DNA of 64,000 nucleotides from Cinclus cinclus. Lineage: Eukaryota > Chordata > Aves > Passeriformes > Cinclidae. Made by a program: the position numbers and the translations under genes. Each line of letters opens with the position of its first letter. Positions within the stretch are counted from its first letter, which is position 1. Under the pieces are notes generated by a model. The model was given only the letters and a program-made list of their open reading frames with translations. It did not search any database and had not been told where the DNA came from. Location of the stretch: contig NC_085052.1 in NCBI RefSeq assembly GCF_963662255.1, positions 13,615,151 through 13,679,150 on the forward strand, written 5' to 3'. Of this stretch, positions 41,356 through 54,700 are shown piece after piece.

Positions 41356-44300
41356 AGTCCAGTAACTGCACTTTAATTAATAATGGGTGATAAAAAATCC
41401 CAATTTTCATGCTCTGTTATCTAAATCTTTATTGCGTGGTACTTTTGTGACTCAATAATCTGCCATTTTAAGCTGTCCATCCAGTACATCCAGGCAAGTA
41501 CTGTTGTGTGTCTTTATGGGTTTTTTTGGCATTTGCTTGTTTTTGGTTTTTATTTGCCTGTTATTTTTTTGTCTGAGAACTTGAGTTCTTTCATTGGTAT
41601 TGTAAGATCACAACGAGAATACTTCCTAGAAGTCAAGTTAGGCAAGGTTTGAGGAAAACCAGGCATTTAACAGGGTTAAAGAAAATTAGCCCTGTCCTAG
41701 AGGTTGGGGCAGAGCAAACATTACTGCAGTATTTTACAGATTTTCCAATCCTCTTCCTCACTCTTCTGTGTATACATGTTTTCACTCTTAGGAGGATGAG
41801 GCTTTGGTTCTCAAAGGTTACTGGGATGGATATTTATAACTCTCTAAGAAATACAGAGCTTTTGGGATTTTCTGAGGGCAGGGTGGGATGGGATGGGCTG
41901 AGCCAATTTAGGGTCTGCCTCTGTCTTAAGAGGGATGTTAGCACTTATTTTTACTAAACTGACAGAAGCCTGCAAAACCAACTAATCTTCTGGTGATATC
42001 CAGTAACCTGAGTTATCCTAGCTGGGATTGAGATTATCAGGAGAGCTCATCTGAAACAGTAATACTCCATGGGATCACATCTATGGGGGGAAGGGAAGTG
42101 AGTGGAATAGTCTACTCCAAAGGCACAGAGTCTTCTAGTTTCTATCTTGTTTCTTGTAACCATGCTGCAGACTATGGTTATGTTTGACAGTAGTGCTGTC
42201 TGAATTGGCTTAAATAGTCCCCTCTGTTCAAGCACAACTATGTGTGGCAGCTTGGTGAATCAGTTCCCTGACTAGACCTGACTAGAAAACAATATCTTTT
42301 TTTTTGTTTGTTTTTGCTACAACATCTGCAGAGGAAGAAGAGGCAGAGAATAAGGAGTTGAGACTATTCAACTGGTGTTGTCACACATGCGAAAATACAT
42401 CTTTCATTGAGTAGGTGTTAATTTTTGTGTGCTTCATGTTCATTGCAGAAGCAGGAAGACTGAAGCAATCTCCCTCTTTGTGCTCCCTCCCTGATAATAA
42501 ACTGTGGGTTTTGCTTTCCTAGCCAGTTCCTTTCTAATAAGTTGCAGCTTTATGCCTCCTCTCCCTGTATCTCTGCAGGCCTCTGGGGTTTCTAATTTCT
42601 CTCTGATAAGTCTGTGTGGCCATTTTGGGAAATGAGAGCTTCACCTTCTTTCTTTTTTTCTTGAAGAATGCTTTACTGTTATTTCTCTAGATATCTTTAA
42701 GTCATTTACCCTTTTCCTTAGATTTAGTTCACCTTGTATGTTGTGTTTAGTATCACATGCTCTTTATGGTGAGTCGACAAAAAAATTGAACTCTCAAAAC
42801 TAAGGAGGAGATTTGAGTTAGACATCAACGCTGCTGACACATGAAAGATGAAGTAGAAGTTATGGTTTTGCAACATTTCTTCAGGACACCAGTTCTTCTA
42901 TGGTAAAATTGCTATTAGATGATGTCTCCATATGTTTTTTCCACCCTTCTTACAGAGAAGAGAGAGGATGGTACTCCTCCTGCATTTTCTGGGAGAGGTT
43001 GCAAAGTGGCTGCACAGGGAAGACTTGCAAGATCCTTGCAGGAAGACAAAGGATGGTCCTTATGCCCTGAGGACCATGATATTTTATGGGAGGGAGTAGA
43101 GGGGGAGGAAAAAAGGACTGGACAAGAGCCTAGTATTCATTAACAAAGGAAGCTTTCAGAAGCTGAATCCAGCAGCGTGGAAAGACATCAGAGGCCACCA
43201 GACAATCTTAACTCTTGAGCTGAGTTTACTAATGAAAACCTTCCTGGTTGTCTTTGCTTTTTGCATACATTTATAGTACAGGTGTTTCAGTGTGTAACTA
43301 GAGAGGTGAGTCCATCTGATTTCCTTTGCCCTCTGCTGCTGCAGGGGTGGTCGTGTGAAAATGGAGTAACTGCCAGAATAGGAAGAGGAACTGGTAGTCA
43401 AGAGTCAGAGTTTTTAATTTCTTTATTTCCTTTTTTGTTGGTTGCCCTAACAAAATTATATGAAAGCTTCAGCCCACAGCCTTAATTCCCTGCTCTTAAT
43501 ATTTCAAGGCTGATTATTAGTGCTGAGGCTCCTGTGTTTGTTGTGGGGTGTGTAATGAGTCTGTAGCAATGTGGTGTTTGGTTCCCCTTGCTGCTGTCTG
43601 TGGCACAGGAGGCAGCTTGATGTGTTACCTGTATAATAAACATTTGAGTTCAGCCTGCAGCCTTGCAAGGACAGGCCCTGCAGCTGTTAAACTCTGTGCA
43701 GCCATTCATGTGCACAGAGCTCTTTGGCGATCTGCTTGTGCTTAATGTGCAGATTAACTTTCAGATCAGTTTTGAAAGTTTGTCACAGTTTAGTCAGAGT
43801 AAGGGAGTGACATACTTGTGCACTTCAGATGGGGAGTCTTGTGATCAGAAGAGTTCTCTTGACCTGTGCCTTGTGACCTGTCGTCTTGGGCTTCTAGAAA
43901 AATATTTTTATGTATTTGAATGCAGAAAATGGATTGGCTTTGGTTAAACAGCAACCTGTCTTACTTCTTGCCTCCTTTAGGTGTTATTTGGTCCTCATTG
44001 TGAACAAGTTGAAGATAAGCTAGTGTTACAGCAGACCTTTGCCTCAAGTTTGGTCATCTCCTGGATTAAGATTTGTCATTGTGGCAAAAATTATGAAAGT
44101 TGCTGTCTAGGTGATGCTTTATCGTGGTCTTTAAATGTGTCATAAAACGTGCTATTGTATCCTTTGCACAAAGAAAATTTTTGCATAAGTGGATGCTTAA
44201 CTTTCATTTCTCTCTGCAAAAGCAAGTGAATAGGAAAGCATGGAGGTAATTTCCTTTTCTGATCTAAACAAACTTAAAAGCAGTCTTCTTAATGCAGTGA

Positions 44301-47300
44301 TTCCATTGACATCCTCCAGAACAGGAGGAGCATTGCTACCTTATCCCTAGCTTTCTCTTGTATTGCAAAGTCAGTAGTGAAACTTAAGTGTATATGCTAC
44401 CAGAATCTCTCTTCTGGGCTTTCTCTCAAGGGTCTTACTTTTACCTTATGAAGAGCAAAATCATCTGACAGTGTTCACTTTCAAACGAGCAGTGAAAAAA
44501 ACTTTCCTTAAAAAAAAAACCTACTGCACTTTTGTGTCAATAATCATTTCTTGTTCTAATTGTCCTCTTTGCTACGTATGAGGAGTGTTTCTTTCTGGTT
44601 TTAAATGTCCTTTGGAAAAGTTTTGCTCTTATTCAACTGGAAATTGAAAGTTTCAGTGACCTTAGTGGTCATTCTTTGTCTGCATGCTATGCCTTACTAT
44701 CTTTCAAAATATTACAAGATTGAGAAAAGGATGAAGATGTGAGGGAAAAACTAAGTGTGAAGTATTAGTTATGTGTAAGTTTAGGTGAGTATTCATATTG
44801 CAGAATGTGTTGTGTAAGACAAGTGCACTGAGTCTTTGTCAAAATGAAGTGTCAAAGTCTTTTGGAGGGGGAAAAAGTAGTTTTCCTGAAATATTTCCCA
44901 TGAATGTTTAGTTTATTCTAATTTATACTTGGTGGGCAAAATTGTATCAAGTATAACACTAAATTTGGTATTTCTGGTTAAATTCCCGACTGCTGCCCAC
45001 ACATTTCTCTTGGCTTTTTATACTTTTCTGTCATCCTTGTCAATCCTGTGCATTCATACAAAATATGAAAAATGTAATCATCTGGAACTGTATGGTAAGA
45101 TGCTGTGAGAACCCAGTTCTTGTATCTTACAGGAGTATTTTTGTAAACTCCTCGCAAAATCTAATGCCTTGGTCTTGCCACTGCAGTTTTCCTTGAGTGA
45201 TGTGCAGTCATTTGGGAATGAATGGCTGTAGTGCTCAGTTGACATAGGCCATGCAGAGGTCCGTTTTGCATACGATCTTTTGAATTCAGCAGGGATGCTG
45301 CATTTATTTCTTGAACAAGCCTAAACCATTGAGAGAAGAGCTGTGTCTTGCCAGAGCTCTCTTAAATCACTGTTTTTCAATCTAAAGTTGGCAAGAATCC
45401 ACTGGAAAAACAAGGCTATTGCCAATAGTTTCAGTTTGTGTGGGGTTTTTATGCTTTTCAGGATTCCGCAATTTGAAAATTACTGCTCTAAATGATTTGT
45501 TAAATGGGGGCTATTTTTCCTTTCCAAAGTGGCTCTAGGTGTTAAGGAGTATGAGCTGATACTTAGTGATCCATTAGATTAGGGGTAGTTGATTTTTATC
45601 TTTCCTGCCTCTTTTGATACTTTACTATTTAAAAGTACCTATTATCCAAAAATGGATATCATGGAGGATACTAAGTCTGGAAAACTTCCACTTGAAAGCT
45701 GACTTCTGCAAAAAGGGTAGAGTGCTGTTAAGTAGGTCTGTTTACAGAACTGCCCTCCATGAACGGAGAGCTTCTGTATCTTCCCTTCCAAGAATCTTGC
45801 TATGAAGGCCAAACTCCTGCTAGTTTGTATTAGATCTAAAGATTTCATTCCATTCCTCCCTTACATGGTTGTGAAAGGAACTTTAAATATGCAGGCTTGA
45901 GCATAAACTGATGTAGTCTCTCTGCAATGCATTGGCAGATGCCCTGAAACAACAGGTAGACTACCTTTCAGGTCTCAAGAGGACATGGATTTACTTATTT
46001 TAATGACTAAAAGGCATTTGAAGTATGGGATGGATGCTAAGCTGTTTGGTAATCCGTCGGTGCGCTGCTGTTCTGGGTATCAGAACCCAAATAGTCTCCA
46101 TCCTACCTGCTGTCCACCTGACTTTTTTTTCTGGAGCCATTGCTGAGGTCACAGTTTGAGCATGCTAACAGTACAGAATTGAATAGAGTTCAGAGGTTAC
46201 TCTGGTCAACAAGTTACTTGGTTTTAAAATAGATTAAAATTTGACTTCATGTGTTAAAGATGTCGCAGAACTGTAGTCGACTTTGCCATGGAGGCTGCAC
46301 TCCTTGACTATGACAGATTGGTTCTTGTTCTTGAATCATCTGTTTGCCTGTGACTAATCTTGAATTTGTATCTTTCTGCTGCTTGTACTTCGAAGTGAAT
46401 TCTGTGCTCCAAATAAGAACAGCAGATAGGGCTTTACGTTTTCTCAACTCCTTGTAGCCAAAGGACTGCTCCTGGCCATAGGATAGGAAATGCCTTATGC
46501 AGCTTGGTGTATGATGGGAGGTGCTTGAGAGGAAGGGATGTATCAAGAAGTCGATCACAGCTGCTTTGGTCTATACTTACTGGCATGGTGATGAACTTTA
46601 GCAGCTAAACGCACTTGTGATGACACGTCACAAACTTCAGAAAGTAAGCAGTTATTTTTGGAAACCTTTTTCCCCTCAGGACTAAAACTACTGAACCTAC
46701 TTAAAAAAAGTCTATGCAAAAACACTTTTTCCTAAGAAATTGGCACCTTCTGCTTATCATGTTTGTGGGCATTTCAGCATCCCAACCCTATATGCCTCTT
46801 GATGTTCCTTCTTATCTGTCTTTCTATTGTCTGAAAGTTGGAGGGGTTTCCATTGCTACAAGGGAAGAAGAATAGTTATTTCCTATTCAATTAAAGGAAA
46901 GAGATAAGCAATCCCCTGATCTCACCTTTAAGGCAGATGGATCTTTGCTCTCAGCATGCCATGGTGCTGCCTAGCGGGGTCTTCATGATTCTGCTGGTAA
47001 GCAGCAAACAGCTAATTTCTGAGTTGGCTGGTACCAGCAGACTTGAAGGGTTAAGAGTGATGAATTTATTGTGCAGTTTTGAGATTCTGTTGGTGTTAAA
47101 AATTACTTCAATAAATTAATAAATCATGCTCTGAACACTGGCTTGCTGCCCCATAGTTTTGCTGGTGTAGCTCTGTTTGGTCTGTTTTTAAACTGGGTTG
47201 TGAAGTCAAGGTTTAATAAGCCTTGATTCTAATGAGAAGTTGCAGGTTAGTATGAGCAGACCTTATGTGACTTAGCTGTGTATGGGACCATAGCTGTGAG

Positions 47301-48177
47301 TGGGCCAGAACGAGAGCCATGGATGTGGGTTTGTGGAGGAATCCCTGTAAGGGGTGTCCTTGCCTCTGAGCTAGGAACTGTCTGTTCTCAGTGGCAGCAA
47401 AAGGACACCAGTGCCTGCTGGAGCACCTCGTGGTTATGTGTGACAAGTGAGGCTCTCCTGAGGACTAATTCCCGCTTTCTGTCAGCGTGGCTGCCAGTGT
47501 GAGAATGTGCTTTGGCTGTAGTGCAATAATTGCCTCACCCTCTGCTGTCAGTCCTCACTCATGTAGGGCTGGGGTCTAAAGCAGCTTGAGTCAGGTGGTC
47601 TTAGGAAATTGATCTCTTGCTTCAGATGACTTCACAGAAGGTCACAAGCTTACTCTTGTTTTCAAAATCACGCTTAAAATACTTGTCTGTGGGCTTTCAA
47701 ACTCCTTGGTAAGGCATTCTTTAATTCAGGTGGCTTTTGCCTGTTAGTTCCTTTTGAGGGGAGGTAGAGATGAAAATGAACTAACAAGACATCATAGCCT
47801 TGAAATATCCCAAGAGTTTTTCTTCTTGGAACCAGTGAAGGAAAATTAATTTATCTTCAAAACTAGGTCTCTCGAAAGCCCATATTTAGCATAAATGAGG
47901 GTCAGACTTCACAAAGAACACTTTTAGAAAAGGAGATTATGAACTTTAATAGCTGTGTAAAGGCTAAACTCTTCCAAATACATCTTAAAGCGTTTTTGGG
48001 GAATGGGCAAAATATTTCCCACTTCAGAGAAAAAACGGTTTCAGGTAACTAAGTACCTGATCTTCTCATCAAAGAGAAAAGTGCATTCTTTTGAAGCCTT
48101 TGCTTATTAACGTTATGATGTGAAACTTGAGGGGACAGTGTTTGGGGAGGCACTGGTGGGAGAAGGCAGCCAGATTC

Positions 48178-48245
48178 TGGTGGGTTTGTTTTGGTTTTTG
48201 GATTTTTTGGTTGGGGTTTAAAAATTTTGTTTGTTTTTGTTGCTT
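48178..48245. repeat. T/G-rich low-complexity tract
   Basis: A stretch of GGTTTG/TTTTTGG words dominated by T and G on the plus strand, in LCOR intron 1. Confidence 0.7.
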
Positions 48246-51200
48246 TAAGCTTAAAAGTCAAATGAAAGTCCAAGAGAAAAAAGCTATTCTAAAAACATAC
48301 TGTTTTCAGTTAGAGTTTCGGTTAGGGCAGTATAGGGATGTGCATGGATAGATTCTCTGAATCTTTTTCTAAAGGAAATTAACATTAAATGGTCCTCAAA
48401 AATATATAATAAAGTCTCTGGCTTTTGAGGCATGAGTTATTCTTTGTCTAGAATTAAGTTAAACATTATGCTGTTTTTAAACTGTATTGCATGATAGTAA
48501 GCAAGTTTCTAGAGGGTTAGATTTTTGAGAAGGCATGAAATTATTCTCTTTACAATATCACTGTTTTGGTGAAAAATACTGAAATATATTGATTGTAGTT
48601 TATATACCCTTCTAAAAGTGATGTTTAGTGTTTGTAGAAGATGCTATAGGTAACATTAAGTAGACTCTTTTTTTCTTAAAATAAAGGAGAAGTTATGCTA
48701 GAGCAACTGTAATAAAGCATTTCACCCTGATTTTGAATAAACTGCAAGTCCACATTTCAAATTTGCCAAACTGCAACTTTGTGTTACATTTAGAGTAGGT
48801 ACAGGTTTGGGCAATAACTCTTACCATAATTTCTGAGAAATCACAATTGAATGTCTTTTAACCTAAATGAGCAGTGTGAGATAGTATAGTTGTTTATGCT
48901 GACCAATATATAAGATTATTCAGAAAAGATTTTGGTTCCACCACAGGTAAATAGAACACATGTCCAAGGGATGCATAGCAGTAAAAATTAATTTCTGTGT
49001 AAAAACACAGTTCATGGTTGCACAGCAGTTTTTACTCTCATATAGATTTAAAATGCTGCAGGAAAAGGGTGATCATGCACCACCTTTGTGTCGCTGCCCT
49101 CACTTTGTGTACATGTGTGCTGGGTTGGATCAGGAAACTGATCCCTGAACCATCTTGTGTTACTGTGCAAATACGAGATGAGTGAGCATCTGAGGGGGTG
49201 GGGAGGATGAGAGGGATCAGCTCTTTCAGTGGAGAGGTGGATTTATCATGGATTAAAGTGCCAGGTGATCAGTAATCATAGCTTCAAAACATTGAAGACA
49301 TGCTGCAGAGTGAACTTCCCTGTTACAGTAACCTTCGGTCTGCAATAGTCTGTCTTCTAGTGACTTGGGATAAGTGGAATTTTGTGTTTCTTACTCTGCT
49401 TTCCATAGTTAATTTTTGCGCAGTGTATTTTGCAGTCGTACATTTTGTATGCACACACATTTTGCTGCTGTTTAATTTTTATCACCCTCCTTTAATGCAC
49501 ATGAGTCGGGCAAGCCTCTTTCTACTCCTGATGCTGCCTTGATAGTCAATGTACCTCAAGTTGCAGTAATCTTGAGTAGATAAAGATATTTATCCAATAT
49601 GTTTGTTTTTCATAAAATTAACAGGAAGTTACAGAGAAGCTGATGCTGTTATGGGGACATTAGGGTCATCACTAGTTAGCAAAAAGTGGTTTTCAGGAAT
49701 GAAACCAGCTGAATCTTTTTATCCCGTAGTAGTCATTCTCATAGGTATTTTCTTGCTCTGGTTGCTATGACATAATGATAGTCTAAATTCTCCTTTTGAA
49801 CTAGATTCAACACACTTTTGAATGTTGGCCTGAAGGAAGGGATTCTCTTTACCTCTTCGGGTAATCTGCATATTTGGGCTTTAACAAAATGACAGTCTCT
49901 GCTGGGGTACCTCACACTTCAGGTTTATGATGCCAGCTGGGGAGATGGGCCAGTGCCAGTGCTTGTTTGGGGTCAGTGTTCTCCCCAAGAGCAGGGACAA
50001 TGGGTTTCTAGCCATGGGAACCTCATTACACCAGGCTTCAAAACATTCTTGGTCTAATGCAGTATCTTCCATTTTCAGTGAAAACAGTCCCTACCTCAGA
50101 GGGATGCATAAGTTTGGACTGGGCTTTTTATGTGGTCAGCCAGTCAGGATGCATATTCAGCATGACTACTGCTGGTTTAGGGATTTTGTGTTAAGACAAG
50201 GTTTAAAGTTGTCATAGGGCTTCCAAACAGGAGTCTTTAGGGAAAAAAAGCAGGTAGAGCTAAGGACATAGTTAGCATTTGTGCCAAGTTCATCTGAGAT
50301 TCATCAGCCAGCAGCTCCAGATGGCTCACCAAGCTGCATTCATGAGAGAGAACTGGAGTAAGAACCACTCCCAGATAACACCTGTCTGCTCATTCAGCAG
50401 TAGGTCCCATTGCCTTCTATTCGAGCTGTATGATCTGTGTGCTGGCCTCTCCTGCAGGAGCATGAGTCTGTCCTGCTGCTGTGTGTCTCACCTGCTCTCT
50501 GCAGCACACCGTGCCAAAACCTGTGGACCCTGTTGTATTGTTAACTCTTACATCCTTTCTGTTCTAATAGGCCTTGCTTTTCCAGCGTCTTCACTGTAAC
50601 ATGCATCTCTCGTGGTTTTCACTTGCAAGGAGTCCAGTGCAGTTACACATCTGACAAACTGGAGTAAATGCATGCTATTCTTTAACAGACTTCTAGGTAC
50701 CAGCTACGCTTATACTTCTGAAAAGAGGTTTTCTGTGATTTGCTGGCCATGCTTTTCATGGTGGCATTGTTTAAGGCAATTCCTTGTGTTGCCACTTACA
50801 CTTTTGCCCATATTGGAATTGGGATTCTGGGCTAGTTAAACCTTTGTCTTAACCCTGAACAGCCTTTCTCATGCAAGATGCACCTGAAGTTACTGCTTAA
50901 AAAAAAAAAAAAGTGAAGTGAGTGGTGTATGTGCAACACCACTTACCTTTTCTGCAGTCCCATGAACGTCTACTGGTGTAACTGATGCAGTGTAGGAGTA
51001 GGAATGAGTGATGGAGTAAAGAAGGCAAAGGACTTCAAAATCTGCTGTTGCTACTGCTCAGGAGACTGTGCTTTGAATCAGTAGAATGATCAGAGTTTGC
51101 CTCTATGAATCTTGCCTCATGCTAGCACTGATCTTTTAAAAGGGGCAAAAGATTACAGAGATAACTTTGCCAGTGTCCTCTGGGGCAAAAAGCAGAGATT

Positions 51201-51679
51201 AGTTTTTGTTACATCTGAAGCCTTGCATCGTGCCGAAATGCACGGAGTTCTTCAATGAGATTATGTGATTCTTCATTCTGTATTGTCTTTATAGTTTGAA
51301 GTAATTTGAAACCCAAGCTGCATTTCATGTGCCTTTGGCTTGAGGGATACCTGGTAACATGTTGCTTAAATCTCCGTTGAAATATGCAGAGCTAACCAGT
51401 TTCTGTTAAAGATGAGGCAAAGTGGTAGGAGCTGTTTTGTTCTTGCCATCACACCACAAGCAGCAGCTGAAGATGTGCATAGGATGACTTATTTCAGAAA
51501 TCACATATCTGAGCAGCTGTTAAGAGGAGGGAAAATCTTTAGTCTTCTGTTTGCTTGTGATGATGGGATGCATAAACTGGAGCTTGAGTCCCCATGCTGG
51601 ACCAGTATTCAGCAACATGATAGGCAGAAAGATGGCTTCTGGTAAAATGTTGGACCTTTTGCTTTGGGGTGGGGTATAT

Positions 51680-51738
51680 TTTTTAGGTTTTTTTTTTTTT
51701 TTTGGTGGTGGTTTTTTGGTTTGGTTTGGTTTTTTTGT

Positions 51739-51769
<31 letters not shown>

Positions 51770-51793
51770 GTTCTGTTTTGTTTTTTTTGTCTG
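51680..51793. repeat. T-rich (TTTG)n/(GGTTT)n low-complexity tract
   Basis: About 110 bases contain almost only T and G on the plus strand, including T runs, GGTTT words and four successive GTTT units. The open frames across it are artefacts of this composition. Confidence 0.9.
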
Positions 51794-54700
51794 TGGCCTG
51801 CCATGAGTATGAAACATCTACATGATTACCTCATGGCACCCTTGTTACCAAGAGAAACAAATTCTATAAAGCTAGCTTTTTCTGTTAATTTGGAAGTGAA
51901 TCAGAATAAATGGTTCTTAGTTTGTGCCTAGAAATGCTACTTTGAAACAAAGACTTGAGAATCCTTGAAGATGTATGCTGGTTATTGTAACTTTTGCATT
52001 TACATTTGTCTGCTGTGGGTGGGTATCCTCTTGTAGCATTTCTAAAGACAGAGTCTATGCTTTCCTCCTGTTATCTTTGCTATTAAAGCTGGATAGCACT
52101 GACATCTGCCTTGATGAATGAGTGGATGTCATTCTTGGGAAAAGTAAATTTAAGGCAAAAAGTAAACGATGAAGGGGTTTTTAAAAAAATTCTTCTTTCT
52201 TTTTAGTAGTTGAACTAGCTGGTTTGGTTTCTTTTCTCAAAGACCACAGGAATAAATCTGAACAATGCAAGGTTGAGTTGCACCTGTAAAAATGGATTCG
52301 TTTTCTTAGCTCCCTCCTGTTCTGCACAAAGCCACAAGCAGCAGAAGTACTGGAAGAGCCTGCTGCGTAGGCTTATGCTAACCGTATGTTAACTTTGCTT
52401 AAAAAAAATTAAACCCTACCTCCTGCAGAACTTGATTTGCCATTGAGAAGAGCTTTCCACTTGCTGGGCGTGAAGGGGAATTTTTCAGTCCCTGGCAATT
52501 GTGCAGAGATGGCTATTGTTATTGGCTCAAAGACTGTAGAAAGAACTTTAATTTCCCTGCTCTGTTTGGTGCCTCTGCAACTCCAGACTGTCTTTCAATG
52601 CAAATATTTAGCTGACTGTCCACTATTGCTGCTTCCAGGTTCCTTTCATTTTACATTTTCTTCTGCTGTCCTTGTGGTTCTACATTGAGTGTTTGGAGTT
52701 ATTTTTCATGAGATGTTTTTGTTTCCAAAGTAATTTTATTTTTTCTCTGGGTCATTTATGTATTTGTCTTCACTAATGTTTGTAACATCTCCGAACATAG
52801 TATCCTCTGTGAATTTAACTAACGTGCTGTTTACCCTTTCTTCCAGATCCAGTTTCTGATCCTACTTCCACATTTGGGAGTATGCAAGGGACAAACACAT
52901 CTCTTTGCGTAGCTTGACTGGATATCCCAAGACTAGGATGTTAGTATATTTAAACATTTTTTCTGCATTAAAATGTTGCCAGTATCTTAATTGCGCATAG
53001 ACTATTATTTCTTAAATGTAATTAACTTTATTGGCATTATGCATATTCAGAAGCCTGCTGGTAGCATTCTGGAGTCTGACTAGTGTTTATTGGTGAATTT
53101 AAAATGGGTGCAGCAGTAAAATGAATTTCAGGGTTGCTTTTTACATGAGCTTATTTAGTTGGAACTTTGGCACTCATTCTTGAAAATGTTGGCTCTTTGT
53201 GTAATACGATTAACTGTAGGTTAATCCATGAACATATAAAATCTTTAGACTATGTTCAAGATAGTTGTGAAAGACCATTTCAGACTTCTGAATGCATGAA
53301 GAGAGATTTTTAAATACTTGAAATAGTCAAATATCTATAGAAATACTTGCATCAAATAAGCGTTAACAAAACCCGAAATTGCACACTGAAGTCTTCTTTG
53401 ATTCCCTGCATCGTAGGTCATATTATTATTCTGGGACTCATAAGGAGACAGTTGTCTGAAAGAGTAAACCCTATGCTAAACTATTTTTGCAAATTTGATA
53501 ATGCAGCTTCCTTAAAAATGTGTTTTGTGATTGTGTCACTATAACAAAATGAGGTGTTGTATGTTTTCTGTTGTGGAAGTAATTAGCAGTTCAGAGACAA
53601 AGTTGGCATTAAACTATGTACTATTTTGAAAAATGTTGGGGTTTTGACATGGCTACTCTTGGAGTGTTCCATGTATTCAACTACTACTGTATTTAATTGA
53701 ATTACTGATTGAACACAAATATTAGCAAGTATTTAAAATACTGAAGTCACTGGGATACTAAATGCGTGTTCATTCTGGAGCTGTGGATTTTGCGGATTCC
53801 TGTCCAGCCTTAGTTTGCCAGTGTGCTTCTGTTCTTTCTCCCCTGTAAATGAAAGGCACCTTCTCTTCATGTGGTTTGAATTCCTTTTGTTAAAACTGCT
53901 GCTGACCTTCTCAGCTATGATTTTAAAGTGATTAGGTAGAGTTTCTCTGCTTGGATTTTAATTGGCACTGTTCAGCTCAGTACATAGGTAAGAAATCCAG
54001 GTAAAATTGTAATTCTTCTTTAGCTTGGCTACTTTGGCAAAATAAGAACTACTGCAAGTTGTACTGCCACACTTGTTCTAGTAGACCACTTTGTTTTAGT
54101 GTCTCATTTCCTTCACTCATACCTCTGGTATTATTGCTGTGATTTTTTTATGTGGTTGCTACAATGTGTTCTAGAAATCTAACATTCCTTGATCTTGGAA
54201 GTATTTCTGTTTTCAAAGATAACTTTTTTGAAAAGTTGGCTATATTTGAAATAATTTTCAGAGTACTTAGGATACAAAATTGACAGTAGTGGGAAGCAGG
54301 GCACTCACATGAAGTCGTTATTAATGCTTCTTGCACACACAGTCATCAGTAATTTACTGTTCCCTCTTTATGCCATACTTTGTTCATTACTTGTGCGTGA
54401 TAGTCTTCTTCTTTTAGAGAAAGTTATGTATGAAGAATTCTGTAGGGGAGAAAATTACCTTAAGGGAAGATACTTAGATGGTGTCATAGACACCAACAAA
54501 CTTTGAATAGTTGTTAGTGCTACTGTAGACTTTTAATCCCTTAGGATCAGGTGTTTAGGGTGTAGCCTGCAGAAGATCAGTTTGCATCAAATTCCCTTTG
54601 CTGTTTATATGGCTGTACTGGTGGCAGTTCCTAGCTGTGGATTAGGAGATCCATTTCTGAGATTTTGCTCTGAAAGAACAATTAAGAAGTTACAAAAAGA

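Noticed and set aside
51551..51931. 126-codon open frame rich in Phe/Gly/Leu
   Set aside because: Produced by the T/G low-complexity tract at 51680-51793.
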